A DNA stretch of 64,000 bases from Chitinophagaceae bacterium (GCA_017307735.1 JAFKGR010000003.1:248001-312000), one strand, 5' to 3'; counted from the first letter of the stretch, positions 45,563-55,290 are shown. Numbers and translations: made by a program. The notes: generated by a model from the letters alone, not told the origin.

Positions 45563-47338
45563 CTATATTTCAAGATTTAGCTTTAACATTTCTTTCAACT
45601 TATTCACCTCAGGATACTCTTTGATCAGTTTCTGGAATTTCTCTCTGTTATTCAAAAACTTTTTTAACTCAGTGGGATTTTGTTCTTCAACTTTTACCGT
45701 GTAAGTAATCAATCTGTTGTTGAAATAGGATTGCAAATGATTTATCAGGCCTCCTCTTTCTGCCTCTATAAAATTTTTGTTGAATTCGCTTGATGCAATA
45801 ATTTCAATACAATTATTTTCCTGCGCCATGGGCCGTGCTTCCTTAAAACTATTGATGGCAGTGTGTTGTCCGGCTTTTTCAAGATTTTCTATGTACTGAA
45901 TCCAGGCCTTATCCAACTCCTCCTGCGAAAGTTCCAGCGTATTTGTTTCCTGACTTTTTGCAGCAATACGTGTCCTTAATTCTTCCAGTGAACCAAACCG
46001 TTTTCTTGACGTGGTAGCCGGCTTTTCACTCCCCGGCTTTCTGGTGCTTTCTGAATCTTCAATGATAAGTTTTGCCTCTCCTGAAATCTTTTCCGGCGGA
46101 ATTGAGGTGGAAGTTTTATCCGACTTCGGTTTTTCCGGCAAAGTGTTTTCTTTTACCCTTACCGGTGTAATTGCCTTGAACGAAACACTTAGTTCTTTTT
46201 CATTCAATTTTTTTTTTAGGGAACCTTCTGTTGTAATCTCCATTACCTGATTCAAATAACTGAGTTTGATCAGTGCAAGTTCTACATGCAATCTCTTATT
46301 TCTCGATTGCCTGAAATTCAGTTCTGCTTCAGAAACAGTATTAAGTGAATTAATCAGCCAGGAAGCTGAAATGGCGCCTGCTGCTTTTTTGTATTTCTTC
46401 TTAAAATCTTCTGCTACTTCCAAAAGGCCCGCCACTTTGGGGTCTTTGCTTATCAGCATATTCCTCAAAAACTCTGCAAACCCATTCAGAAAAATATCTC
46501 CTTCAAAACCCTTCCTGTTAATTTCGTCAAACAGAAGCAGTGCCTCACTAAGTTGCTGGTTTTGCAATGCATCCAAAATCCTGAAAAAATAATCTTCATC
46601 CAGAATATTCAAATGTTCCAACGTGTTTGCGTACGTCACCTGGCCATTGGTAAAACTTACTATCTTATCAAACAAACTCAGGGCATCGCGCAGACAGCCT
46701 TCACTTTTTCTCGCTATCAGGTGAAGCGCTGCATCTTCTGTATGAATGTGTTCTTCTTCACTGATATGTTTCAGGTGATTGGTAGTATCCTGGTTGCTTA
46801 TCCGTTTAAAATCAAAAATCTGGCAGCGGGATAAAATGGTCGGGAGGATTTTGTGCTTCTCAGTCGTTGCCAAAATAAAAATGGCAAATGGTGGCGGTTC
46901 TTCCAGCGTTTTCAGAAAAGCGTTAAATGCAGATGAACTGAGCATGTGCACTTCATCTATGATATACACCTTGTATTTACCCGCCTGTGGTGCAAACCGT
47001 ACCTGGTCCACCAGCGTACGAATGTCATCTACCGAATTATTGCTGGCAGCATCCAATTCATGAATGTTCATGGAAGTGCCCTTGTCAAAAGAAATACAGG
47101 ACGGGCATTTGTTACATGCTTCCCCTTCAGGGGTCCGGTTCTCGCAATTGATGGTTTTGCCCAGAATCCTTGCACAGGTAGTCTTACCTACACCCCGCGG
47201 TCCGCAAAACAAAAATGCATGAGCCAGTTGATTGTTCAGGATAGCATTTTTCAATGTCTTTGTAATATGCTCCTGTCCTACAACCAGGCTAAAATTCTGT
47301 GGCCTGTATTTCCTCGCCGATACAATGAATCTTTCCAT
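45563..47338 (-). CDS. dnaX: DNA polymerase III subunit gamma/tau
   Basis: 591 residues. Clamp-loader ATPase. Walker A GPRGVGKT (46-53), zinc cysteines Cys65, Cys75, Cys78, Cys81, the IIDEVHMLS Walker B, and the sensor motif ILSRCQIFDF. The C-terminal 220 residues hold a Pro/Glu/Ser linker and a tau-like domain. Any programmed frameshift for a gamma form cannot be judged. It is followed by the Ycf48-like gene in convergent order. Upstream lies rplL and its terminator. Confidence 0.96.
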   Translation of the reverse strand: MERFIVSARKYRPQNFSLVVGQEHITKTLKNAILNNQLAHAFLFCGPRGVGKTTCARILGKTINCENRTPEGEACNKCPSCISFDKGTSMNIHELDAASNNSVDDIRTLVDQVRFAPQAGKYKVYIIDEVHMLSSSAFNAFLKTLEEPPPFAIFILATTEKHKILPTILSRCQIFDFKRISNQDTTNHLKHISEEEHIHTEDAALHLIARKSEGCLRDALSLFDKIVSFTNGQVTYANTLEHLNILDEDYFFRILDALQNQQLSEALLLFDEINRKGFEGDIFLNGFAEFLRNMLISKDPKVAGLLEVAEDFKKKYKKAAGAISASWLINSLNTVSEAELNFRQSRNKRLHVELALIKLSYLNQVMEITTEGSLKKKLNEKELSVSFKAITPVRVKENTLPEKPKSDKTSTSIPPEKISGEAKLIIEDSESTRKPGSEKPATTSRKRFGSLEELRTRIAAKSQETNTLELSQEELDKAWIQYIENLEKAGQHTAINSFKEARPMAQENNCIEIIASSEFNKNFIEAERGGLINHLQSYFNNRLITYTVKVEEQNPTELKKFLNNREKFQKLIKEYPEVNKLKEMLKLNLEI

Positions 47339-47501
47339 ATCTTATCCGGGCGAATTTAAGTAAAATCAAACGATAATTTTCGATCTGCTAAATCAGTTTG
47401 CAAACTACCAACAGATATCTTATTCAATCCAATTTATCATTCAACATTTTTAGAAAAAATGCCTCTTCTGAAGGCAACTTTTAAACAACCATAAATATTA
47501 A

Positions 47502-47534
47502 AAAGGCCATATCAAATCAATCGATATGGCCTTT
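47502..47534 (-). terminator. Terminator downstream of rplL
   Basis: AAAGGCCATATC (47502-47513) and GATATGGCCTTT (47523-47534) form a perfect 12-bp stem with a nine-base loop. On the minus strand the stem is followed by five T, beginning about 20 bases past the rplL stop. It ends the rplKAJL unit, so rpoBC is not cotranscribed here. Confidence 0.92.
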
Positions 47535-47553
47535 AATTCAAAAAATTTCGGAA

Positions 47554-47928
47554 TTACTCTATCTCAACTTCTGCACCGGCACCGGTGAGTTTGGTCTTGA
47601 TATCTTCGGCTGTAGCTTTATCCACACCTTCTTTAACAGGTTTGGGTGCATGGTCAACCAATTCCTTCGCATCCTTCAATCCCAGACCGGTCAGGTCTTT
47701 AACGAGTTTAACGATGCTCAGTTTGTTTGCACCTGCATTCTTCAATATCACATTGAAAGATGTTTTTTCTTCAGCAGCGGCTGCGCCACCACCACCATCA
47801 CCGCTAACTACAACTGCTGCGGCTGCAGGTTCAATACCATATTCTGATTTTAAGAAGTCTGCTAATTCCTGAACTTCCTTTACTGTCAGGCTTACTAAAT
47901 TTTCAGCCAATGCTTTAACGTCTGCCAT
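47554..47928 (-). CDS. rplL: 50S ribosomal protein L7/L12
   Basis: 124 residues. Stalk protein that recruits GTPase translation factors. The N-terminal dimerisation domain is followed by an Ala-rich hinge ([20 protein letters not shown]) and the C-terminal domain with [29 protein letters not shown]. Last gene of the unit. Its DNA is strongly Ala/Gly rich in the hinge. A perfect terminator follows. Confidence 0.98.
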   Translation of the reverse strand: MADVKALAENLVSLTVKEVQELADFLKSEYGIEPAAAAVVVSGDGGGGAAAAEEKTSFNVILKNAGANKLSIVKLVKDLTGLGLKDAKELVDHAPKPVKEGVDKATAEDIKTKLTGAGAEVEIE

Positions 47929-48035
47929 TTGTTTTGTTTTTAATTTTTTCCGCCTTCTTTTTGTTTAACCAATCCGGCGGAGGTTGTTTTAAAAAAATTG
48001 TTTGTTTCTATAATAAAAGGTTTTCACCAAATTAT

Positions 48036-48602
48036 TTATGCTTCTGCTGCGGGTGCTTCACCTTCGGCTTTCGGGGCTTCTGCGACGTGTGCTGCTTCAG
48101 CTTTTGCAGACGCTCCTTCGGGCTTATTCTGCAATGCCCCGATCACTCTCTGAACAGGTGACAGGAGCAACCCGATTACATCTCCTATCAGTTCATTCTT
48201 GGATTTGATCTTGACAAGATTGGCCAATTGATTATCGCCAACAAAGATTTCACCATTAATGAATGCGGCTTTCAACATGGGCTTTTCATTGTTATTGCTC
48301 TTGCGGAAACTGCTTATAATCACAGCCGGGTCTTTAGGGCTTTCACTAAACATCAATGCGGTTACATTGTGCAAAGCATCATACACTCCTGAATATTTAT
48401 CATTGTCCAGGCTTTCCAACGCCTTTTTTACCAGCGTGTTTTTGGCCACCTTCATTTCCACTTTCTTGTTAAAGCAGGCGTGGCGCAAATTATTTATCTG
48501 GCTCACAGTCAGGCTCTCTGTATCGGTTACATAGAAGTTAGAATACTGGCTGAACTTTCCCTTCAGTACTTCTATAACTCCTTCTTTTTGTTCTTTAGTC
48601 AT
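48036..48602 (-). CDS. rplJ: 50S ribosomal protein L10
   Basis: 188 residues from the ATG at 48602; a longer frame begins at 48638 but lacks family support. It binds the L7/L12 dimers and 23S rRNA. Typical elements: MTKEQKEGVIEVLKGKFSQY, NTLVKKALE and the L12-binding C-terminal helix. The tail is Ala/Glu/Lys/Pro-rich. The gap to rplA is only 44 bases, so any autoregulatory leader for L10 must be short. Confidence 0.96.
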   Translation of the reverse strand: MTKEQKEGVIEVLKGKFSQYSNFYVTDTESLTVSQINNLRHACFNKKVEMKVAKNTLVKKALESLDNDKYSGVYDALHNVTALMFSESPKDPAVIISSFRKSNNNEKPMLKAAFINGEIFVGDNQLANLVKIKSKNELIGDVIGLLLSPVQRVIGALQNKPEGASAKAEAAHVAEAPKAEGEAPAAEA

Positions 48603-48646
48603 AACGATTTCGTTTTTGAATTGCCGATTGATCAGCAATGATTGTT

Positions 48647-49336
48647 TTAGTTCTGAACGGATTTGGTGTCAATGGGAATTCCGGGACTCATTGAGCTTGC
48701 CATACTCAGGGATTTCAGATAAATCCCTTTTGCTGTAACAGGTTTTAATTTGATGATGGCATTGATTAATTCCTGGCTGTTGGCAGCAATTTTGTCTGCA
48801 GTAAAACTTACCCTTCCGATTGAAGCGTGGATGATACCTGCTTTATCGACCTTGAAAGCAATTTTACCTCCTTTGACATCCTGGATGGCTGCTTCCACGT
48901 CGTTGGTTACCGTTCCGGTTTTCGGATTTGGCATCAGGTTTCTGGGGCCAAGAATTCTACCAAGGCGCCCGATTTTAGGCATTACAGAAGGTGTGGCTAC
49001 AATCACATCCACATCTGTCCAGCCACCTTCAATCTTTGTGATGTATTCATCCAGACCAACATAATCCGCTCCGGCCTGCTTTGCAGCATCTTCTTTGTCG
49101 GGGGTGCAGAGTACCAATACCCTTTTTGTTTTACCTGTTCCGTGAGGAAGAGAAACAGTTCCTCTCACAGCCTGATCTGCTTTTTTGGGATCCACACCCA
49201 AACGAATGTGAAGATCTACGGAGCTGTCAAACTTTGTAGTATTTACTTCCCTGATAAGGCTCGATGCTTCTTTGAGCGTGTACGATTTATCAGGTTCTAT
49301 TTTCGTATTTGCGACTTTTCTTTTTTTCGTAATCAT
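48647..49336 (-). CDS. rplA: 50S ribosomal protein L1
   Basis: 229 residues. Stalk-base protein of the E-site side and, in other bacteria, repressor of this operon. It shows [34 protein letters not shown], and the tail [20 protein letters not shown]. The N-terminus is somewhat longer than in E. coli. It follows rplK by 34 bases. Confidence 0.98.
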   Translation of the reverse strand: MITKKRKVANTKIEPDKSYTLKEASSLIREVNTTKFDSSVDLHIRLGVDPKKADQAVRGTVSLPHGTGKTKRVLVLCTPDKEDAAKQAGADYVGLDEYITKIEGGWTDVDVIVATPSVMPKIGRLGRILGPRNLMPNPKTGTVTNDVEAAIQDVKGGKIAFKVDKAGIIHASIGRVSFTADKIAANSQELINAIIKLKPVTAKGIYLKSLSMASSMSPGIPIDTKSVQN

Positions 49337-49370
49337 TTGGAATTTTTTTTACCGCTGATGCAGTGGTTAA

Positions 49371-49817
49371 TTATTTGTTATCCCATGGTGCTTTTCCTTC
49401 CACAGAAATACCCATGCTGCGGGCTGTGCCGGCAACCATCTTCATGGCACTGTCAAGGGTGAAGGCATTCAAATCAGCCATCTTATCTTTGGCGATTTCT
49501 TCAACCTGAGCCCAGGTAACCTTGCCCACTTTGGAACGGTTGGGTTCTTTGCTACCCAATTTAACCTTGGCAGCATCTTTTAACTGAACTGCGGCTGGAG
49601 GGGTTTTAATAATAAAATCAAATGATTTGTCCGAATACACGGTAATAAGTACAGGAAGAACCTTTCCCTGTCTGTCCTGAGTCCTTGCATTAAACTGTTT
49701 GCAGAACTCCATGATGTTGACTCCTTTGGAGCCAAGTGCCGGGCCAATTGGAGGCGCCGGATTAGCCTGTCCGCCCTTGCATTGGAGCTTGACAAAGCCA
49801 CTTACTTCTTTTGCCAT
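49371..49817 (-). CDS. rplK: 50S ribosomal protein L11
   Basis: 148 residues. Binds the GTPase-associated region of 23S rRNA. Contains [22 protein letters not shown] at the N-terminus and the C-terminal rRNA-binding domain with [18 protein letters not shown]. It is the first gene of the unit: nusG and secE, its normal neighbours, are absent upstream, where the mevalonate operon ends. Confidence 0.98.
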   Translation of the reverse strand: MAKEVSGFVKLQCKGGQANPAPPIGPALGSKGVNIMEFCKQFNARTQDRQGKVLPVLITVYSDKSFDFIIKTPPAAVQLKDAAKVKLGSKEPNRSKVGKVTWAQVEEIAKDKMADLNAFTLDSAMKMVAGTARSMGISVEGKAPWDNK

Positions 49818-49855
49818 AATTTCAATTTTTGGTTTTAACGTCTCGCCTGCGGCGG

Positions 49856-49899
49856 ACTCCCAAGTCTGTAAATATTACTTAAAGAACTATTTTGGGAGT
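49856..49899 (-). promoter_or_regulatory. Inverted repeat at the 5' end of the rplK transcript
   Basis: ACTCCCAA (49856-49863) and TTGGGAGT (49892-49899) are perfect complements. They lie immediately downstream of the rplK -7 box, so the hairpin would start almost at the transcript 5' end. A second hairpin (GCC...GGC) lies closer to the gene at about 49845-49856. This leader could carry the L1 or L10 autoregulatory site; this is inference only. Confidence 0.45.
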
Positions 49900-49900
49900 G

Positions 49901-49908
49901 CAAAAGTA
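49901..49908 (-). promoter_or_regulatory. -7 box of the rplKAJL unit
   Basis: TACTTTTG on the minus strand is a perfect TAnnTTTG match, 83 bases before rplK. No TTTG -33 was seen. The same TACTTTTG box precedes the mevalonate operon (55356-55363). Confidence 0.6.
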
Positions 49909-50052
49909 GAGAAAAGAAAGAAATATTAAAGAAGTTTTTTCGAATAACATTCTTTTTAATAATTCCTTAATCCGGCAGGTATTCGAAATGTGCAAAATAA
50001 TAATGGGGACAAGGTAAATCGATGGATCGGGAACAAACTCCTGAACAGAAAA

Positions 50053-50988
50053 TTAAAACCTGTATATTTCTTCAATTTTGTATTTCGCCAGCTCCTCTCT
50101 TGTTGCACTCCAGTTTTGGGTAAATCCGAGCATGTAACCACCACCTCCGGCGCCACATATTTTTAGAAAGTAATCTCCATTGTCAAGGCCATTTTTTACA
50201 ACTTTTCTGAATGATTTTGGAGTAAAATAATCCATTTCCTCGTATTGAAATTTACTCAGCTTCTCAAGATTCGGATAAAAATGTTCCATATCATTTTCCA
50301 AAAAGCTCAAAATGGAATCATTTGCAAATGGAACCATCTGGCTGCGAACTTTATCTTTGAAAACAGGATCCTTATCAAGGTCGAGAAACCTGTTTACCAA
50401 TTTTGAAGTTGAACGTGTAATGCCTGTATTCAGCAAAAAAACGACATTTTTCCCCTGTTCTTTTTCTTCCGGCAAATTCACTTTGGATATTTCATCGGGG
50501 CCTTTAAATATAATCGGCGTATTCAGGTAAATACTTAAAGGATCCAGGCCTGAGCTTCTGCCATGAAAAAAAGATTCAAGTTTGGAAAGATATCCTTTAA
50601 GTCCCTGAACTTTTTCCCACGTGAAATCCTTCATCCCGTCTTTGACATCTTTCGCCCTTCTAAGGTACCGCAGGAAAATGGCAACAACCAATGCTCCTGA
50701 ACTTCCCAATCCATAACCCGGTGGGATATTGCTCTTAAAAAACAGACCACGATCCAACTCATACTCCAACCTCTTCACTTCCAATACAAAATTTTCATCG
50801 AGGTGGCTCGCAATAAAGGCAGAAAATTTCTTTAGATATTCATTGGAATTCCTCGCAAACTGGCTCCGGTCATTATCAGAAAAGCTAAGTTGCCCGCTAA
50901 ACCGGTCGCATGGCATCACCAATGCCATATTCCCATACATCACACCATATTCACCGAACAATAATACTTTTGAATTGAAATTTTCCAT
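50053..50988 (-). CDS. mvk: GHMP kinase, probable mevalonate kinase
   Basis: 311 residues. Opens with KVLLFGEYGVMYGNMALVMP, the mevalonate-kinase start motif, and has PPGYGLGSSGALVV (ATP loop, about 90-103) and CGAGGGGYMLGF (about 275) at the C-terminus. It would phosphorylate mevalonate at the 5 position. It is shorter and more divergent than classical mevalonate kinases. Last gene of the five-gene mevalonate operon; stands six bases after mvaD. The assignment depends on operon context plus the motifs. Confidence 0.85.
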   Translation of the reverse strand: MENFNSKVLLFGEYGVMYGNMALVMPCDRFSGQLSFSDNDRSQFARNSNEYLKKFSAFIASHLDENFVLEVKRLEYELDRGLFFKSNIPPGYGLGSSGALVVAIFLRYLRRAKDVKDGMKDFTWEKVQGLKGYLSKLESFFHGRSSGLDPLSIYLNTPIIFKGPDEISKVNLPEEKEQGKNVVFLLNTGITRSTSKLVNRFLDLDKDPVFKDKVRSQMVPFANDSILSFLENDMEHFYPNLEKLSKFQYEEMDYFTPKSFRKVVKNGLDNGDYFLKICGAGGGGYMLGFTQNWSATREELAKYKIEEIYRF

Positions 50989-50994
50989 ATTGAA

Positions 50995-52020
50995 TTACCG
51001 AAGTTTTTCTGGTCCTTTCCCTGTTTTATCGTGGATGATTTGATTGACAATACCGGTCATCGAACTTTCTAAAAACGTAACAACCTGATCTTTTATTTCT
51101 GACGGGTATAAAACATGCACATTGGGACCTGCATCAAGAGTGAAACAAACTGAGATACCTTTTTCTTTGCGGAGATGCTGGATTTTTTCAATCGCCAGTA
51201 AGGTTCCGGGCTTCATTAATAAGTAGGGACTCTCTGAGGTCATCATCATTGCGTGCAAAGTTAATGCATCTGATTCTGTTAAATGAATAAACTTTTCCCA
51301 ATCGCCCCTCTCCAAAATGTCAATAATTTCTACTGTCCGTCTGTTTCCCTGTTCAAATCTCTGCCTGGCATAGGGATGCCCACGCATCAAAGAATGTCCG
51401 AAACTGCTCGAGAATTTTTTAGGCGTTGAATCCACAATCAAAATACTATCGCACACATCCCGGAAAGTGGGATGGATATCCACATCGGGAATGGCATACT
51501 CATCCGAAGATTCCCTGACCAGTTTATTCTTTCCCCAGATACTGAAAGGAGCAAACATGGATCTGCAGGCGCTTCCGCTTCCGATTCTGGCAAGAAATGA
51601 AGCTCTTTTCAAAAATTCGTATCTGTCATTTACATATTTGCCAGGGAAAGAAGCGTCGAGCAATGCCAAAGAAATAGCTCCAAATGATGACGCCGACGAG
51701 GCAATACCTGCCGAATGTGGAAAGCTGTTTCGCGATTGAATGACCATCCTTGATTCTGTCAAAACAGGCAATTGATTTTTCACTGAATTGGCATAATCCA
51801 AAATCCTTTTTGCAAAGCCTTCATTCTTCTCATCTTCAAAAAAATATTCCAATTCAATCCCATCTTTGGTTTTTTCGCTCAGCTCAAGTTCAACCTCCGT
51901 ATATGATTCTGTAAGAGTCATACTCACAGAAGAACTGGCCGGAATTTGATTTTGCCTCTTTCCCCAATATTTTACGATAGCGATATTAGAAGGGCATCTC
52001 CAAACAATTTTTTTTCCCAT
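50995..52020 (-). CDS. mvaD: Diphosphomevalonate decarboxylase
   Basis: 341 residues. It starts WRCPSNIAIVKYWGKRQ, the clear MvaD signature, with ASSSVSMTL and FPHSAGIASSASSFGAIS (ATP loop) following. It decarboxylates mevalonate diphosphate to isopentenyl diphosphate with ATP. The C-terminal CFTLDAGPNVHVL motif is intact. It overlaps no gene; ten bases separate it from the phosphomevalonate kinase gene. Confidence 0.95.
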   Translation of the reverse strand: MGKKIVWRCPSNIAIVKYWGKRQNQIPASSSVSMTLTESYTEVELELSEKTKDGIELEYFFEDEKNEGFAKRILDYANSVKNQLPVLTESRMVIQSRNSFPHSAGIASSASSFGAISLALLDASFPGKYVNDRYEFLKRASFLARIGSGSACRSMFAPFSIWGKNKLVRESSDEYAIPDVDIHPTFRDVCDSILIVDSTPKKFSSSFGHSLMRGHPYARQRFEQGNRRTVEIIDILERGDWEKFIHLTESDALTLHAMMMTSESPYLLMKPGTLLAIEKIQHLRKEKGISVCFTLDAGPNVHVLYPSEIKDQVVTFLESSMTGIVNQIIHDKTGKGPEKLR

Positions 52021-52030
52021 AAAATACTTT

Positions 52031-52921
52031 TTACCGGTAAATCAATTCTGCGTAAGAAAACTGAGTTGTCAAATTTTTCTTATCAAAATACGCCCGGGCT
52101 TCTTTTTCCCCTCTGAAGGAAGCCATAAAAAAATCTCCTCCCCATGCTCCCAAAGATTTTATTGCATAAGGATAATCGGCAAAATTTACACTTTTAATTC
52201 TTTTCCTGTTTAAAATATTTTTCAACAATATCTCATTTTCTTCCATACAAGATTCAAACTCTTCGATATTTTCGGCGCCTGTGGCCCTGCCAATAATTTC
52301 ATTCATCTTTTGAATATGCGAATCCAAAACTTTTGAATCATTAAAACCGGCAATCTCGCTCCGGCTGGATTGCTTATTGCCACTGTAAATAAAAAGAAGT
52401 TGAGAAGTAATGTTTTTGGGTAATTCAATTCTTTTTACAATTCTATCCCTGACTTTATAAAGAACAGGAGTCGCTGAAGTGGCACATGCAATGTCATATC
52501 CGGAACCTCCAAAACTTTTATCCAGCAATTCATAAGGATCAACCCCACTCCATTGGCTCAGCAAACTGATCAGTGTTGAACTGCTTCCCAACCCCCAATC
52601 CCTTCGGAAATTGGAATTGATTTCAAAAGTCAAACCTTGGTGAAACAAGTCAGTTCTTTTTTCAAAAATAATTTTTAATAATTGTTGTATAATTTTTCCC
52701 TTTGCTGAATCAGATGTTTTTACAACTTCAAGATTTCGATTAAGCTGAACAAAAAACCATTCATTCCCCAATTCTTTACTGCGCCAGAAATAAAATGGAG
52801 TTTTGCTTTTTTGAATATTTATATCCTGATTAAATTTCAAAGGGATCGCTAAGCAACCGGATCCCCTGATTACGAGATACTCACCAAAAAGCATCAGTTT
52901 GCCGTTGGCCTTAAAATACAT
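52031..52921 (-). CDS. GHMP kinase, probable phosphomevalonate kinase
   Basis: 296 residues. Starts KANGKLMLFGEYLVIRGSGC, then WGLGSSSTLISLLSQ (ATP loop, about 110-124) and GSGYDIACA (about 141-149), the last typical of phosphomevalonate kinases. SLGAWGGDFF is at the C-terminus. It is smaller than fungal Erg8. In the operon between HMG-CoA reductase and MvaD, the role as phosphomevalonate kinase is a strong inference, but a second mevalonate-kinase role is possible. Confidence 0.8.
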   Translation of the reverse strand: MYFKANGKLMLFGEYLVIRGSGCLAIPLKFNQDINIQKSKTPFYFWRSKELGNEWFFVQLNRNLEVVKTSDSAKGKIIQQLLKIIFEKRTDLFHQGLTFEINSNFRRDWGLGSSSTLISLLSQWSGVDPYELLDKSFGGSGYDIACATSATPVLYKVRDRIVKRIELPKNITSQLLFIYSGNKQSSRSEIAGFNDSKVLDSHIQKMNEIIGRATGAENIEEFESCMEENEILLKNILNRKRIKSVNFADYPYAIKSLGAWGGDFFMASFRGEKEARAYFDKKNLTTQFSYAELIYR

Positions 52922-52928
52922 TTCAGGT

Positions 52929-54266
52929 TTATATTTTAACTGAGCCTTTGATTTTACCGGTGTATTTCAGTTCATCACAAACCTTCCTGACTTCTGAAAC
53001 AGAAACTTTATGGGTTTTGAAATATTCAATAATCCGGTCGCGGTATTCTTTGGGCACTTCCAGTTGATTCATAATATTGATGAGATGCATTTTCATGTGG
53101 CCTTTCTGGATACCGGTAGTAACCAGAGATTTCACAGCCGAGAAATTATTTGCCAATCCGACTGCAGCCGCAATGCCCATAAGCTCCGTAGCAGTTGGGT
53201 TGCCCAGCATTTTAAGAGAAAATTTTACCAATGGGTGAAGTTTGGTCAAACCACCGACAACTCCGATAGATATTGGAAGATCAAGGGTAAATTTAAAATG
53301 GTCATCTTTCAAATCAACTTTGGTCAGCGGTGAATATTTTCCCGACCGTGATGCGTACGCATGGCCGCAGGCTTCCACAGCCCTGAAATCGTTTCCGGTG
53401 GCGAGTACAACGGCATCAACCCCATTGAATACGCCCTTATTATGTGTAACTGCACGATGAGGATCCACTTCTGCCACACGCACTCCCAAAGCAAACCTTT
53501 CAACAAAATCTTCTCCCCTGATATCCTTCACAATACCATCAAAATTTTTGACATCTGTTTCAACCCAGCATTTTACCCGGCAGTTCGGAGTCAGGTTGGA
53601 AAGAATGCACAGGATGATATCTAATCCGTGACCTGAAAATTCCGCTTGTCTTGAATACCAGTTTTTGAATGTCGCGGCAAACTGTTCGAGACATGAATTA
53701 ATAAAATTGGCTCCCATGGAATCCCGCGTATCAAACGTGCAATAAATCTGCATCATGCCCGGTTCCTGATCCGTAAAATCCTTCAGCTCAATATTCAAAA
53801 TCCCACCTCCTCTTTTCCGCATATTTTCCGTGATGGAATTTGTATCCTCAATCAACTCATTTTTTAGTTCAGAAAATTTAAATTTCAGCAGGTCAACGCT
53901 GTCATGCCATAAAAAATGTACCTGGCCGATTTTTTCTGTACTAACAATTTCCGTTTGAAAACCACCTTTGTTAAACCAAAACTTTGCACTCTTTGAGGCG
54001 GCGGCCACAACCGAACTTTCTTCGATAACCATTGGCACCATGTAATTTTTTCCATTGATCAAAAAATTGGGAGCCACACTGAATGGCATGTGAAAATTGG
54101 AAATGGTATTCTCACTAAATCCTTCAAACAATTCCTGGACATCCTTATCACTGTGATGAAAACTTTTCAGATACTGAAAAATCTCTTTCTGGTTGTCAAA
54201 AAGTTTACTAATGGCCAAAATTTTTTCTTCGGTACTCAGTTTTGAAAAACCATTGAATAATTCCAT
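52929..54266 (-). CDS. mvaA: Hydroxymethylglutaryl-CoA reductase, class II type
   Basis: 445 residues. Contains NFLINGKNYMVPMVIEESSVVAAASKSAKFW (active-site Glu), DAMGANFIN-like DSMGANFINSCLEQ, AVEACGHAYASR, and GVVGGLTKLHP with GLANNFSAVKSLVTTGIQKGH. These match bacterial class II HMG-CoA reductases. In this operon it should make mevalonate from HMG-CoA. Cofactor preference is not clear. It overlaps neither neighbour; four bases separate it from the isomerase gene. Confidence 0.94.
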   Translation of the reverse strand: MELFNGFSKLSTEEKILAISKLFDNQKEIFQYLKSFHHSDKDVQELFEGFSENTISNFHMPFSVAPNFLINGKNYMVPMVIEESSVVAAASKSAKFWFNKGGFQTEIVSTEKIGQVHFLWHDSVDLLKFKFSELKNELIEDTNSITENMRKRGGGILNIELKDFTDQEPGMMQIYCTFDTRDSMGANFINSCLEQFAATFKNWYSRQAEFSGHGLDIILCILSNLTPNCRVKCWVETDVKNFDGIVKDIRGEDFVERFALGVRVAEVDPHRAVTHNKGVFNGVDAVVLATGNDFRAVEACGHAYASRSGKYSPLTKVDLKDDHFKFTLDLPISIGVVGGLTKLHPLVKFSLKMLGNPTATELMGIAAAVGLANNFSAVKSLVTTGIQKGHMKMHLINIMNQLEVPKEYRDRIIEYFKTHKVSVSEVRKVCDELKYTGKIKGSVKI

Positions 54267-54270
54267 CTTT

Positions 54271-55290
54271 CTAATTATTTTTTAATCTTAAATAAGAGCG
54301 GCTCAATAACAAGCCGTTGATCTGGCTATGAATATAATTGTCGAGTGCTTCCTGCGATATCTGGGCATACTTCAGAAAAGCTGAAGCATGGGCATAAACC
54401 GAAGGTAATTTACATTTTGACATAAAATAAAAGCCATCCAGGAAATTCTTGATTCCGCCGCTTATGATGGCCATCTTACATTTACGCTCATCCCCTAATT
54501 CTGCTACAGCATGATTCAGAAATTTCATCATCTCTTCAGCCGGATGGCCGATTGAAACAAGCGCTTCAAAACTTTTATCCGCATTGGGATTCCGCTGAAG
54601 TTCTATTTTGGAAAAATTGGTTCCGCCATTCGCTGCAAAGTCAACTGCCAGCAAAGGAAGTTTCAAAAGTTCCGTCATACTTTCAGGGCCATACCCCTGC
54701 CCCACTTCCTTCACCATCACAGGATCGTCTATTTCATTCAGCAATTTCTTAATGCTTTCTATCGGTGCAGTTTTGAAACGATCACCTTCCGGCTGAAGCC
54801 ATTCCTGCAAAGGGTTTACATGAATCACAAGGCCATTGGCATCTAACCTTTTTAATAATTTTTTTACCAACTGAGTTTTGTGATTCTCCAACAATTGCTC
54901 TACCTGTGCAATACCAAGATTTGCAAAAAAAGGTATTTCATCTCCCAAAACCGGACGGAGGTTAAAATCTTCAAAATAGGTATCATCTTCCAAAATAATC
55001 CGGCACGAACCAAGCCCCATTCCCAACCGAAATTTCCTGGCAGCGTTCGCAAGAAGTTTATTGATGGCGCCTGCCCTGGCAGTGCCACCCGTCATACTTG
55101 AAATCCAAATCGGAAAATTCAATTGCTGATTACCCATCTTAACAGGCATTGTATCTTCAGGTTTCGGATGGGCAGCCAGCATTGGCTCATAATAAAAACG
55201 GTTGTCAATACCATCATTCTGCGATGTAAGCGCAAGCTCAATATGGCTTTTCTTACGTGAATCACTTACTTTTATTTCTTCCTGCTTCAC
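54271..55290 (-). CDS. fni: Type II isopentenyl-diphosphate delta-isomerase
   Basis: 339 residues. FMN-dependent isomerase converting IPP and DMAPP. Diagnostic segments: SRKKSHIELAL, ISSMTGGTARAGAINK, MGLGSCR, VIHVNPLQEWLQPEGDR (catalytic Gln and metal-ligand Glu), VKEVGQGYG. It opens the mevalonate operon, preceded by a perfect -7 box and a leader of about 60 bases. Confidence 0.95.
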   Translation of the reverse strand: MKQEEIKVSDSRKKSHIELALTSQNDGIDNRFYYEPMLAAHPKPEDTMPVKMGNQQLNFPIWISSMTGGTARAGAINKLLANAARKFRLGMGLGSCRIILEDDTYFEDFNLRPVLGDEIPFFANLGIAQVEQLLENHKTQLVKKLLKRLDANGLVIHVNPLQEWLQPEGDRFKTAPIESIKKLLNEIDDPVMVKEVGQGYGPESMTELLKLPLLAVDFAANGGTNFSKIELQRNPNADKSFEALVSIGHPAEEMMKFLNHAVAELGDERKCKMAIISGGIKNFLDGFYFMSKCKLPSVYAHASAFLKYAQISQEALDNYIHSQINGLLLSRSYLRLKNN

